64,000 bases of DNA, taken from positions 1 through 64,000 of the forward strand of contig JASJOS010000023.1 in NCBI GenBank assembly GCA_030068525.1, read 5' to 3'. Positions within the stretch are counted from its first letter, which is position 1; the number at the start of each line of letters is the position of its first letter. Origin of the DNA: Xanthocytophaga flava (GTDB taxonomy: Bacteria > Bacteroidota > Bacteroidia > Cytophagales > 172606-1). Of the stretch, positions 53,958 to 62,856 are shown piece by piece. A program made the translations under genes and the position numbers. The notes under the pieces are model-generated. The model made no database searches, was not told the DNA's origin, and saw nothing but the letters and a program-made list of their open reading frames with translations.

Positions 53958-55145
53958 TCAGGCAAATGTTTGCTTGTTGATTCGTTTGAAGATTCCTACT
54001 GACAGAATATATCCCAATGCGCCTGCCAGAACGGCAATGAGCACACTTCCTAAAAGATATTGATAGAGATACCGACTTACTTCTGCCAGTGTAATGTTTG
54101 TTGAGAAGATAAGTCTGGTAGAATTACCCAAAACCAGAGCACCTGCCAAATTACTTAAATATAAAATAACAGGAATCATGGGAGGAATACTGATGTTGGA
54201 AGCCAGAAGTACTAGTATTTTATTAAGTCGAAACAACCTTGCCAGAATAACTGCCAGCAACATCTGATAGCCCCAGGCAGGAATAATTCCCATAAACAAG
54301 CCAAACCCAACAGATAATGCTTTTGTATGGGCTGATTCATGAGAGGATAATGTTGCCTCAATTATTTTTTTTTTTAGGCCGCCTAGCGAGAAGTTTTTAA
54401 TGAATGAGTACGGATGGTACCAAAGTAGGGCAATCGTAACCAGCACGGTGTTCAATACACTGATCCTGCTAAAGTCCTTAAAAGGGCGAAAATGAGAAAC
54501 TCGTTCACCTGCAGGTGGATAATAGACACTGACAGGAGCAGGAATAACACTGATACCATTCCATACTGCCCGTACCATCACTTCTATTTCAAATTCAAAT
54601 TTACGGGTAACGAAGCGGATTTTTTGCAAGTCCTGAATTGGGTAAAGTCGATAACCAGATTGTGTATCCGGAAGCTGTAGTCCTGTTTCTACATAAAACC
54701 AGAAGTTGGAAAATTTATTGCCGAAGCTACTTTTACTTGGTATACCTGGCTGATCCATGTTGCGAGCACCTATAATAATGCTGTGTGGATGTGTTTCGAG
54801 CTTTTCCAGAAATATACCTAAATCGGAAGGCATATGTTGTCCATCCGAATCAATAGTGATTGCATACTTATATCCAGAGGCAACTGCTGCTGCAAACCCT
54901 GTACGTAGTGCTTTTCCCTTACCTTGATTGGTGGCATGCCTGACTACCTGAATCTGAGAAAAAGACGAGAGGATGGAGGATGTACTATCAGTAGACCCAT
55001 CATCTACAACAATGACATGTGTGGTATAGTCGAGTACACCACTAACTACTTCAGCAAGTGTTTTTTCGTTATTATATGTAGGAATAATCACACAGCACTG
55101 GTGCTGATCAAACTGTAACGATATGTTTTCACTGGTAGAATGCAT
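53958..55145 (-). CDS. Family 2 glycosyltransferase with DUF2062 tail
   Basis: The 395-residue protein starts with a GT-A domain (CVIIPTYNNEKTL, VVDDGSTDST, ITIDSDGQHMPSDL with the DxD-like DSDGQH) of the dolichol-phosphate-mannose-synthase type. From about residue 240 there are membrane helices and a DUF2062 segment (SVGFGLFMGIIPAWGYQMLLAV). It might glycosylate the pigment or a carrier lipid. Its ATG overlaps the preceding hotdog gene's stop (ATGA), so the two are coupled. Confidence 0.87.
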   Translation of the reverse strand: MHSTSENISLQFDQHQCCVIIPTYNNEKTLAEVVSGVLDYTTHVIVVDDGSTDSTSSILSSFSQIQVVRHATNQGKGKALRTGFAAAVASGYKYAITIDSDGQHMPSDLGIFLEKLETHPHSIIIGARNMDQPGIPSKSSFGNKFSNFWFYVETGLQLPDTQSGYRLYPIQDLQKIRFVTRKFEFEIEVMVRAVWNGISVIPAPVSVYYPPAGERVSHFRPFKDFSRISVLNTVLVTIALLWYHPYSFIKNFSLGGLKKKIIEATLSSHESAHTKALSVGFGLFMGIIPAWGYQMLLAVILARLFRLNKILVLLASNISIPPMIPVILYLSNLAGALVLGNSTRLIFSTNITLAEVSRYLYQYLLGSVLIAVLAGALGYILSVGIFKRINKQTFA

Positions 55146-55510
55146 CAGATGTTTTGCAATTGGCCTGTAAACTTAAAAACAATTGTTTGATCCTGACTAA
55201 TAGACGATGTAAAAGTAATGGTATTTGTATCTGAATTCCTGATTTCAATTGTAACTTTTACTTTATCATTTATTTCCGGATTGATAACAGACAAAAATTT
55301 AATGTTTCCGGCATGGGTGAGAAGGGTCTGATGTGGGTGTACTTCTTCAATCAGTTCTTTTACCAGTTGAACCATACATACACCAGGCAATATGGGCATA
55401 GACGGAAAATGCCCTTTGAAAATAGGATGGGAGACATTGATTTGGGCAGATACTTCTATTTTTTCCTGATGTTCAAACTGAAGAATAGTATATAAATTGT
55501 TAATCAACAT
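55145..55510 (-). CDS. FabZ/FabA-like hotdog dehydratase
   Basis: The 121-residue protein has the hotdog helix HPIFKGHFPSMPILPGVCMVQLVKE with the FabZ-like catalytic His (GHFP) and the hydrophobic helix after LPG. It probably removes water from 3-hydroxyacyl-ACP intermediates during polyene growth. It is shorter than FabZ (about 145 residues), missing part of the C-terminal region where the catalytic Glu/Asp usually sits, so reaction detail is uncertain. Confidence 0.82.
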   Translation of the reverse strand: MLINNLYTILQFEHQEKIEVSAQINVSHPIFKGHFPSMPILPGVCMVQLVKELIEEVHPHQTLLTHAGNIKFLSVINPEINDKVKVTIEIRNSDTNTITFTSSISQDQTIVFKFTGQLQNI

Positions 55511-55516
55511 GAAGTG

Positions 55517-56152
55517 TTAAGTAAATTTGAATAGAGATAAGCGAATCTCCAAATTGAAGTTAGCATGTTTAATCAGAATCTGACGAGCATATATGCCTGC
55601 ATAGTCTGTATAGTGGATGGTATATTTTAGTTTATACTTCCTACCATACGTATAAGCAATACTTGCCAAAGTGTTGTCTGACCCAGGTTCTGCAAAGATC
55701 CAGTCGTTTTGGTATGTAAACCGAATAATGGGTCTTTTGTTTTGATAAAATAGGGTTTTATGAGTATATAAGTCCGTATCCCACAAAAAAGCAGTTCTAA
55801 GGTCTGATACAATAGTCTGAATGACCGCTCTGGAACGTAGTTGTGGCAGACAATCTTTCACTTCAAAGGTATCTTTGGAAATGCTGATATCAAAAAAGCG
55901 TAATCCCATTTCTGAAAAGAAGGTTACCAGCAATGTATCATTCTTTTTTCGTAGCCCTAAGATTCCGCTTAGTGATTTGCCATAGGTATGTACACTGGTT
56001 TTGTAAAAAACAGCTGTATCCTGAACAATGCCATCTGGAAGGGTAAAAGAGCTTTGCTCTGATGACTGAATACTATTTTTATAAGGATGCCTTCCACAAC
56101 CACATATGATCAGGCAAAGGACTATGATACTATTTAATAATAAACCCTTCAT
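55517..56152 (-). CDS. Hypothetical envelope lipoprotein in pigment operon
   Basis: The 211-residue protein from the ATG at 56152 starts MKGLLLNSIIVLCLIICGCG, a probable lipoprotein or signal segment; the longer frame from 56206 would hide it. The rest is beta-rich with no known motif (ILGLRKKNDTLLVTFFSEMG, IRFTYQNDWIFAEPG). It overlaps the LolA gene's end by 23 bp. Position next to LolA suggests a periplasmic helper for pigment transfer, which is inference. Confidence 0.65.
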   Translation of the reverse strand: MKGLLLNSIIVLCLIICGCGRHPYKNSIQSSEQSSFTLPDGIVQDTAVFYKTSVHTYGKSLSGILGLRKKNDTLLVTFFSEMGLRFFDISISKDTFEVKDCLPQLRSRAVIQTIVSDLRTAFLWDTDLYTHKTLFYQNKRPIIRFTYQNDWIFAEPGSDNTLASIAYTYGRKYKLKYTIHYTDYAGIYARQILIKHANFNLEIRLSLFKFT

Positions 56153-56768
56153 CTGGCAAGTTGCTGTTATAAATTCGATTGATAAAGTTAATACGGGTAT
56201 AATCACCCCCTTTTTCGCTTATTTCAACAGCTACTACCTGATAACTGGACTTCTGAACAAATATCTTCACTTTATCAAGATATTCCTGGATGGATTTATC
56301 TTTTGGAGTCATGTCAACCAGAAAAAGAGATTTGTTTTCCTGATAATTGATAACAAAATCCGGATTGTCTAAGATATTGCCCTGTACAGACTGAATCATC
56401 AGATCATTGATATATTTAAATAGTTTGTTGCTGCGTGTATCAAACTTGCTCACCTTATCATTGTCTTTTACATAGGCTTTGCCGTTGTATAATGACATGC
56501 TATATACAAATGGGGTAGTGTATTCAATTTTCATCTTATCCGGCTTTTTATAGCTCAGATTGCCTTTGGATATAACCTTTTGTGCCAGGAAAGAGAGTTG
56601 TTTTTCCTGAACAAAGTTGCACTTCATGGAGGATATAGACTGATTGGCCTGATTGAGTTTGGTTTTAAACGTCTGTATCTCCTTCATGGGTTGGTAAGGA
56701 TCATCTTGTGATACAAAAGAGAAACAGTTAATAATAACAGAAAGGAGAAGGCTTGAGAATATGTTCAT
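56130..56768 (-). CDS. LolA-family outer-membrane lipid carrier protein
   Basis: The 212-residue protein has a signal peptide (NIFSSLLLSVIINCFSFVSQ) and a LolA-like half-barrel: SMKCNFVQEKQLSFLAQKVISKGNLSYKKPDKMKIEYTTPF, then NPDFVINYQENKSLF and a C-terminal VEISEKGGDYTRINF. In aryl-polyene clusters a LolA-type protein (ApeM class) is thought to carry the pigment lipid across the periplasm. It overlaps the deacetylase gene by 4 bp. Confidence 0.85.
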   Translation of the reverse strand: MNIFSSLLLSVIINCFSFVSQDDPYQPMKEIQTFKTKLNQANQSISSMKCNFVQEKQLSFLAQKVISKGNLSYKKPDKMKIEYTTPFVYSMSLYNGKAYVKDNDKVSKFDTRSNKLFKYINDLMIQSVQGNILDNPDFVINYQENKSLFLVDMTPKDKSIQEYLDKVKIFVQKSSYQVVAVEISEKGGDYTRINFINRIYNSNLPDEGFIIK

Positions 56769-57523
56769 TCGTGAATAAGTTCAGGTATAATATCTGCTTG
56801 TAAACCTTTGGCTGTGGTTATTTTTAGAAAATCGTCCAGAACAGTAGCTGTGTGTGCAATGGTATCATGTAATAGCACTATATCTCCTGCCTGCACATTT
56901 TGTATTCGTTGCATAATGGACATGGGGTCTTTAGCCACAGTATCAAAAGACCGGATATTCCATCCTACAAGTTTCAGGCCATACCTTTTTATAGCACCTG
57001 CTATTCGTGGATTTGTGACTCCAAAGGGAGGACGATATAACTTGCTAGAATGACCTGTGGTTATTTTAATAAGATTTTCTGTCCGTTGAATTTCAGCTTC
57101 TATAGCTTCTACACTCAAAAAGCCATGTTTTGTAGTATGGCTGTAACTGTGATTTCCAATGAGATGGCCTTTGTTTCTGATCTCGTTTAGTATATCTGGA
57201 TGCTTTTCTATTTTATGTCCAATACAAAAGAAGATAGCCCGAGCTTTGTGTTTTTCCAGTATATCTAAAATTTGTAAGGTATAAATAGGATCTGGTCCAT
57301 CGTCAAAGCTTAATGTAAATATAGTAGAAGGACGATTAGCTTTACATATTGCCTTTGCATACAAACCGGCATCCATTCTGAAAGATCCATAGATAATAAC
57401 TGCCACATAAAATATACTTACTAAAACTCCTGCCCACAGTATTCTTAGGTCATAGAACAGGGATAACCCAAGAATGCCGCCAAGCACTATCAGATACCCA
57501 AGTTGAACTTTCCGAAATAGCAT
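56765..57523 (-). CDS. Membrane-anchored polysaccharide deacetylase (NodB domain)
   Basis: The 252-residue protein has one or two N-terminal membrane helices and a carbohydrate esterase 4 domain: FTLSFDDGPDPIYTLQ (catalytic Asp pair), HLIGNHSYSH (zinc His pair), LYRPPFG and a late LLHD. Family members remove acetyl groups from chitin, peptidoglycan or surface sugars. It sits in the pigment operon with a 4-bp overlap to lolA, yet pigment chemistry needs no sugar deacetylation that I know of, except possibly on a glycosylated product. Confidence 0.88.
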   Translation of the reverse strand: MLFRKVQLGYLIVLGGILGLSLFYDLRILWAGVLVSIFYVAVIIYGSFRMDAGLYAKAICKANRPSTIFTLSFDDGPDPIYTLQILDILEKHKARAIFFCIGHKIEKHPDILNEIRNKGHLIGNHSYSHTTKHGFLSVEAIEAEIQRTENLIKITTGHSSKLYRPPFGVTNPRIAGAIKRYGLKLVGWNIRSFDTVAKDPMSIMQRIQNVQAGDIVLLHDTIAHTATVLDDFLKITTAKGLQADIIPELIHE

Positions 57524-57668
57524 AAATGAAATAATCAGAAGGCAAAGGAGCTAAGAAAATAGCTATCAGACAAGTAGATTAGAATAAGAAGGATAATTCT
57601 TATAGCAAAGATAAATGTATTGGTCTGTCTGAAAAATAAAATAAGCAGGTATCTATTACATCCTCAGT

Positions 57669-58679
57669 TTATTCTTGTGTGGACTCTGGTTGTACCAATA
57701 AGGCTAGCGAATGGTATTTTTGGTCAATCTGATTATAAATCAACACTGTTCTGACAGAAGTTTTTTTTCCTTGTGTTTTGATGCAATGTGCTGAAATCTG
57801 TTGATTTTTTATGCTATGTGCACCTAGCCAATAGGCAAACGCGGAAGCTGTAAAGTATTCACCTATATAATTTTTGTATTGAACATAGGTAGCATCAGGT
57901 ATCAGGGATGATAGTGAAACGCTGTAATTACCCTGAATAACAACATCTATGGAATCTGGAGTTATTTCGTGAAGCGCCAAACAATCTTGTATCCAGTGAA
58001 GTATTGAAGTCGCATCTATCTTGCCATAGTGCAGTTTGATAAACTCAATAGCTGCATAGGAGTGAGAAGACTGTTGTGATGAAAGTAATAAACTGCTTAC
58101 ACCTTCTCCAATAGGTGCAGGCCAGATATTCATTCTATGTATAATTTCATAAATGTTAGGAGTCATTTCATCTGCTGAGTGGAGAAGAATAGTTGTAGAA
58201 CTCTGATCTTTTATCATCAGTATACTATCCAACAAAGCAGACTCAAACGAGAAATGTCGCTGAGAGTATGTATAGTTAGGACCCGTACATTTTAAATGAA
58301 TGGCAATCTGACTACTTACCGTATTATGAGTAGACTGAATAAAAGAGGTAGGTGAGAGTAGAGCGTGCTCTGTATTTTCTATGATGGAAGTGAGAAACTG
58401 TTCAGACTCTTCCAGACAGCCTAGTCCCGTTCCTGTTACAATCGCGTCAGGCATATCAATACCTGCATCTTTAAGGCAATGGATGGCTGTAACCAGTGAC
58501 ATTTTCTGTAAACGCCCCATACGGCGGATAGCTGTAGGAGAGAGAAGTGTCTTATATACAGGTTCCTGACATTGAAGATAGGGCGTTGTAGAATTGGTTA
58601 CATTCCCCGTCAGAAAGCTGGTATCTAAGGTAGGTTGTGGCGATATACAGGAAAGGCCATTAATATAGATTTTGCTCAT
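57669..58679 (-). CDS. Ketosynthase-like chain length factor, no active Cys
   Basis: The 336-residue protein begins MSKIYINGLSCISPQPT at the ATG at 58679; the longer frame from 58796 overlaps the preceding gene and lacks homology. It keeps thiolase-fold KS features (IVTGTGLGCLEESEQFL) but at the place of the nucleophile elbow reads TYSQRHFSFESALLDS, with no cysteine. That fits a chain length factor that pairs with the active KS encoded just upstream. About 145 bp separate it from the deacetylase gene. Confidence 0.78.
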   Translation of the reverse strand: MSKIYINGLSCISPQPTLDTSFLTGNVTNSTTPYLQCQEPVYKTLLSPTAIRRMGRLQKMSLVTAIHCLKDAGIDMPDAIVTGTGLGCLEESEQFLTSIIENTEHALLSPTSFIQSTHNTVSSQIAIHLKCTGPNYTYSQRHFSFESALLDSILMIKDQSSTTILLHSADEMTPNIYEIIHRMNIWPAPIGEGVSSLLLSSQQSSHSYAAIEFIKLHYGKIDATSILHWIQDCLALHEITPDSIDVVIQGNYSVSLSSLIPDATYVQYKNYIGEYFTASAFAYWLGAHSIKNQQISAHCIKTQGKKTSVRTVLIYNQIDQKYHSLALLVQPESTQE

Positions 58680-58731
58680 GAATATCAGATTTACCCAGAT
58701 AGAAGTCTTGTGAGAATAGATCAGAGAATAA

Positions 58732-59940
58732 TTAACATCTGGAAAATACAAGAGAAGAATTATTGCCGCCAAATCCAAACGAATTGGAAAGCACATGCTT
58801 TATAGTCTGAGAAGAACCTAAGGCAACTTCAGGTTTGATCGTTAGTTCATCCATCGGATCTGAAAAGTTCAGATTAGGATAAATGAGGCTATGGTTGATC
58901 GATAAAATGGATAAAACCGCTTCAAGACCGCCAGCAGCTGCTAATGTATGACCTGTCAGGGCTTTGGTTGAACTGAATGGAGGTGCATTTTTACCAAATA
59001 ACTTTTCAATAGCTCTACCTTCTGAAAGATCGTTGGTAGGAGTGGCTGTACCATGTGTGTTAATATAACTGATATCTGCTGGTGTGAGTTTACTTCGTTG
59101 CAAGGCCTGTACCATCGCGGAATAAGCTCCTGACCCATCAGGTGCAGAAGCTGTCTGGTGATAAGCCTCACAGGTATTGGCATAACCAGTAATCTGACAT
59201 AGTGGCTTGCGTCCGGATTTTGTTAATGACCGCTTAGATTCCAGGACTAGAAATGCTGCTCCTTCGCCCAGGTTAAGTCCCTTACGATTTTTATCAAAAG
59301 GTCTGCAAGGTTCATCTGATAATATCATCAGAGAGTGAAATCCATTGAGTGTGAAGTTACAAAGAGCATCGGCTCCTCCTGCAATCACCATATCATATAT
59401 GCCATGCTGAATTAGACGTATAGCATGGATAATGGCATTGGCAGCTGATGAACAGGCGGTGCTACTGGTTGCTATATATGACTGAATGCCTGCCTGTTCA
59501 GCTAGTTCTTCCGTAATACTTCCACAATCATGTACCCGAGCATAGCGGTAATTTGCTTTTTCCGGATTCTTGAGAAAATCTGCATAGAAGATTTCCCCTT
59601 TATCCATACCTCCAATGCTTGTAGCTGAAATCAGTGCTGCCCGACTACGTTCGATAGAACCTAGCTCTGCCATCTGTGTTGCCTCCTGCATGGCCTGTAT
59701 AGCAAGCAATGTTGTTCGGGAATAGGTTCTTTTTGAGGAAGCATTGTGTAGGTGATTCTTTAACTGCGGGTCTGTATATTTGATTTCCCCAACAGGAAGT
59801 GTATCAGCCAGATGTGTATCCAGTATAGAAATAGCACCAATTCCACTTTTCGATTGATAAAGTGATTGTAGTGTTTCAGGAATATTCATTCCTATGGCAG
59901 ACACCATCCCAATACCTGATACAAAGACTTCTCCCTCCAT
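58732..59940 (-). CDS. Beta-ketoacyl-ACP synthase (FabF-like)
   Basis: The 402-residue protein shows Cys near residue 160 in SSTACSSAAN, His in NTHGTATPTND and His in KALTGHTLAAAGG, the full Cys-His-His triad of elongating ketosynthases. The ATG at 59940 is preferred over a TTG three bases earlier. It extends the acyl chain on the ACP encoded directly upstream, probably as the active half of a heterodimer with the chain-length-factor-like protein that follows. Confidence 0.92.
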   Translation of the reverse strand: MEGEVFVSGIGMVSAIGMNIPETLQSLYQSKSGIGAISILDTHLADTLPVGEIKYTDPQLKNHLHNASSKRTYSRTTLLAIQAMQEATQMAELGSIERSRAALISATSIGGMDKGEIFYADFLKNPEKANYRYARVHDCGSITEELAEQAGIQSYIATSSTACSSAANAIIHAIRLIQHGIYDMVIAGGADALCNFTLNGFHSLMILSDEPCRPFDKNRKGLNLGEGAAFLVLESKRSLTKSGRKPLCQITGYANTCEAYHQTASAPDGSGAYSAMVQALQRSKLTPADISYINTHGTATPTNDLSEGRAIEKLFGKNAPPFSSTKALTGHTLAAAGGLEAVLSILSINHSLIYPNLNFSDPMDELTIKPEVALGSSQTIKHVLSNSFGFGGNNSSLVFSRC

Positions 59941-59943
59941 CAA

Positions 59944-60207
59944 TTATGAATTTGCTGTCTGTTTGGCTTGAATAAATTCTGCTATACTGCGTACAGACTT
60001 GAAAACTTCTTTGCCTTCATCTGCATTATTAACCTTCGTTTTGTATTTCTTCTGTAGCAGCACTATTAATTCCAGCGCATCAATTGAATCCAGTCCCAGG
60101 CCTTCTCCAAACAAAGGTGCATTTTCATCAATATCGGCAGGAGTCATATCCTGTAGATTCAACTGTTCAATGATATCATTCTTTAACTCTTCAATCAGGT
60201 TATTCAT
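59944..60207 (-). CDS. Acyl carrier protein
   Basis: An 87-residue acidic helical protein with the phosphopantetheine attachment motif GLGLDSIDALEL (Ser near residue 40). It carries the growing polyene chain for the ketosynthases and dehydratases around it. It overlaps the preceding gene by 4 bp and ends 3 bp before the next. Confidence 0.94.
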   Translation of the reverse strand: MNNLIEELKNDIIEQLNLQDMTPADIDENAPLFGEGLGLDSIDALELIVLLQKKYKTKVNNADEGKEVFKSVRSIAEFIQAKQTANS

Positions 60208-60812
60208 ATATATAGACTAGTTAATGTATTGTAATTAAACGGCAAAGCATTTGTGTCTGATGTAGTTTCCACCCACACCAGCAAAATATCGGGTTGTCTT
60301 TGGTAATAATCTATCCAGCCTACCAAACAGGCATTGATTCTCTTCTGAAGAAACAGTGCTGTTGTGTATTGGCAAAGTAAATCATAATCTGGTGTTGCTG
60401 ATACAGTAAATAGATTCTCTCCCTTGATTTTGTAGCGGATACACAATTCACCCATTACAATATTAGACAGTGTATATACAAACAGTGCAGGGCTTGGGAA
60501 AAAATTATCTGGTTGTAAGGTCTGCTGAAACTGTTCATCTGTATCCAGAGATCCATGTTGTCCGGAAAGAATAATCCCAATCTCTGATGACGTATACGAA
60601 AGCGGATTTCTTTCAAATAGACATTCACCTGCCAGAATACCATACTTACATAAGGTATCCATTTTAAAAAACTTAGGATAGCTTAGTTGTAATAGAGTAT
60701 AGAGTGCTTGTGGATCATACACCATATCATTCAAAGGCAAATTAACACCCCCTTTATGGGTATTAATTCCTTTGGATGACAGGCGACAGTATTTGGTTAC
60801 AAAGAGATCCAT
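60204..60812 (-). CDS. Ketosynthase-N-terminal-like protein (PF13723 type)
   Basis: From the ATG at 60812 the product has 202 residues (MDLFVTKYCRLSSKGINTH). It contains NFFPSPALFVYTLSNIVMGELCIRYKIKGEN, the pattern of the short KS-like proteins found in aryl-polyene clusters. It lacks a catalytic Cys and the C-terminal half of a ketosynthase, so it is probably a structural or accessory subunit. The longer frame from 60893 would overlap the preceding KS gene by 50 bp and is not supported. Confidence 0.75.
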   Translation of the reverse strand: MDLFVTKYCRLSSKGINTHKGGVNLPLNDMVYDPQALYTLLQLSYPKFFKMDTLCKYGILAGECLFERNPLSYTSSEIGIILSGQHGSLDTDEQFQQTLQPDNFFPSPALFVYTLSNIVMGELCIRYKIKGENLFTVSATPDYDLLCQYTTALFLQKRINACLVGWIDYYQRQPDILLVWVETTSDTNALPFNYNTLTSLYI

Positions 60813-60843
60813 TTCACAAGATAGATGCAAATATACTATTTGA

Positions 60844-61962
60844 TTAAGATGATACCTGTTTTTCCAGAAGTAAGACTGCATTACCTCCTCCAAACCCTGA
60901 TGCTGTTTTTAGTGCGCAGGTATAATTTCCTGTGTGATTTTCTGTAATCACTGGCAACGGAACACTGGTACCTGTTTCTTGGAATCCAGCTGAAGTGAGT
61001 AATTGGTTATGTTGCAGGCTGCGTGCTGTCAGAATGGTTTCTATAATGCCCGCTGCTCCCAATGTATGTCCGATATAGCCTTTGAGACTATTTACAGGTG
61101 TTTGTGCAAGTCCGCAGTGTTGAAACGCCAGTGACTCCATTTCATCATTATAGATGGTTCCAGTACCATGTGCATTGATAAACTGAATGTCCTCCGGATC
61201 TTTGCCTGTGGTCTGTAATACAGACTGAATGGCTAATGCCAGTCCGTCACCAGTACGTGAGGGGCCGGAAATATGATTGGCATCATTGGATGATGCTACC
61301 GTTGTAATCTGAATAGATGTGAGCTTAGGTTCCCGTGTAAGGATTATTGTTCCACATCCTTCTCCCAGAGAAATGCCTGCTCTCTTTTTATCAAATGGCG
61401 TACAAGGAAATGGACTGATTGCCTGCAAAGAATAGAAACCAGCCAAGACAAAGAACGAAAACAAATCTCCACCTGTTACAATAGCCCGTTTATACTTTCC
61501 TTGTTGTAATAGAGTATAAGCCATCCCGATTGCTTGTACACCCGAAATACAGGCATTGGAAACGATAAGGGGTGTACCTGTATAACGTAAATGCGTAGTT
61601 ACAGCTTTTGCCATCTGATCCAGGTGTAGGAATGCAGATAGTTTTGCCTGTTTTTGGAGTAACTCAATGTTTCCTTTAGTGGAAGAGAAAATGTATAAAT
61701 TGTCCGAATCTGTTGCATCAATACCTGCTGATTGACAGGCCTGCTGAATAGATCGGATAAACAGACTTTCCAGATGAGTAAGTGACTCATCAGGTAAGAA
61801 CATGTCTTTGTCCAGAACGGATGCATAGAAATCACCTATAGGATTATTGGTATGCATCCTGATTCCACTGACTCCATTGCTTATAGCCTCAAAATTCTCT
61901 TCTGTGGTTGTTCCCAGAGGAGTAATAATGTTATCACCAATGATGTAAACAGGTGCAGGCAT
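60844..61962 (-). CDS. Beta-ketoacyl-ACP synthase, second active copy
   Basis: The 372-residue protein has Cys in SNACISGVQAIG, His in NAHGTGTIYND and His in KGYIGHTLGAAG, thus a complete triad. It is shorter and diverged from the KS at 58732, suggesting a role at another step such as priming or the dialkylresorcinol-type branch. It is followed after 31 bp by the short KS-like gene. Confidence 0.9.
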   Translation of the reverse strand: MPAPVYIIGDNIITPLGTTTEENFEAISNGVSGIRMHTNNPIGDFYASVLDKDMFLPDESLTHLESLFIRSIQQACQSAGIDATDSDNLYIFSSTKGNIELLQKQAKLSAFLHLDQMAKAVTTHLRYTGTPLIVSNACISGVQAIGMAYTLLQQGKYKRAIVTGGDLFSFFVLAGFYSLQAISPFPCTPFDKKRAGISLGEGCGTIILTREPKLTSIQITTVASSNDANHISGPSRTGDGLALAIQSVLQTTGKDPEDIQFINAHGTGTIYNDEMESLAFQHCGLAQTPVNSLKGYIGHTLGAAGIIETILTARSLQHNQLLTSAGFQETGTSVPLPVITENHTGNYTCALKTASGFGGGNAVLLLEKQVSS

Positions 61963-62004
61963 AAAGAGTCAGATAATGACAAAGATTATATGTAGGAATA
62001 ATTC

Positions 62005-62418
62005 TTATTTAAGTTGATAATAGGTTTTCCAGTCAGCCAGGAAGTCTGGAACGGTAATGCACAGATTTCGGTTTGTATCCAGAAATACCTGTATGGTTTC
62101 TCCTGTTGCAATTAATTCCTGAGTATCCTTCTTTTTGATTTCGTATTGGAAAATAACTTTTGCTGCTTCTGTTTCTACATAGGTAATCTTTACAAGGGCG
62201 ATATCTCCATACACCAGGGGTCTTTTGTAATCACAGTTCAACTTCACAATTGGCATGACAAATCCCTTTTGGTAAACTTCCAGATAATGCAGGCCATATT
62301 TTTTTCCAAAGCCCTCACGCGCATCTTCGAAATAACGGATATAATGTCCATGCCATACAATATGAAGAGAGTCTACTTCGCTAAACTTAACCTCTACTTC
62401 TGTTTCAAAAGAAAGCAT
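62005..62418 (-). CDS. 4HBT-type acyl thioesterase
   Basis: The 137-residue hotdog protein has the YbgC/4-hydroxybenzoyl-CoA thioesterase motif DSLHIVWHGHYIRYFEDAREGFGKKYG, with the usual Asp replaced in context VDSLHIVWHGHY. It likely releases or proofreads acyl-ACP/CoA intermediates. It lies 6 bp after the preceding hotdog gene. Confidence 0.87.
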   Translation of the reverse strand: MLSFETEVEVKFSEVDSLHIVWHGHYIRYFEDAREGFGKKYGLHYLEVYQKGFVMPIVKLNCDYKRPLVYGDIALVKITYVETEAAKVIFQYEIKKKDTQELIATGETIQVFLDTNRNLCITVPDFLADWKTYYQLK

Positions 62419-62424
62419 ACAAAC

Positions 62425-62856
62425 TTATTTTTTCAGAACAATTTTCATTTCACAGCTGGCAATGATTGTATTGTTCAGCTGAATTTCTCCTTTGATTAAC
62501 GTAATATCCAATACAGTATCCAGAACGGTGACCTGAGTAATAATTATATCACCTGCTTCAGGAAGTTGGAAAATTTGTAAATGTTTGATAGCTCCAATAA
62601 ACCCTACAGGTATTGGCTCTTTTTGTTTTACAAACTGATATCCCGTTCCGGCAGCTGCTGTCTGGGCAATGTTTTCAATCAAACCTGGTTCTTTTAACTG
62701 ATTCTCCTCTACAAATAATCCGTCTGCCTTAACCAGAAACTTGGTAACTGTGGTGACTCCATCCGATTCATGCAACTCATCCACCATGACAATTGGAGGT
62801 TGCTGAGGAATAAATCGGGTAATATCACGAACAGGTAATGTTATTTCTTCTTGCAT
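62425..62856 (-). CDS. ApeP-like hotdog dehydratase
   Basis: The 143-residue protein carries FIPQQPPIVMVDELHESDGVTTVTKF, then ENQLKEPGLIENIAQTAAAGTGY, the pattern of ApeP/FabA-like dehydratases of aryl-polyene clusters (with no canonical GHFP). It overlaps the methyltransferase gene by 16 bp. Together with the FabZ-like protein at 55145 it probably forms the dehydratase pair needed for all-trans double bonds. Confidence 0.83.
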   Translation of the reverse strand: MQEEITLPVRDITRFIPQQPPIVMVDELHESDGVTTVTKFLVKADGLFVEENQLKEPGLIENIAQTAAAGTGYQFVKQKEPIPVGFIGAIKHLQIFQLPEAGDIIITQVTVLDTVLDITLIKGEIQLNNTIIASCEMKIVLKK

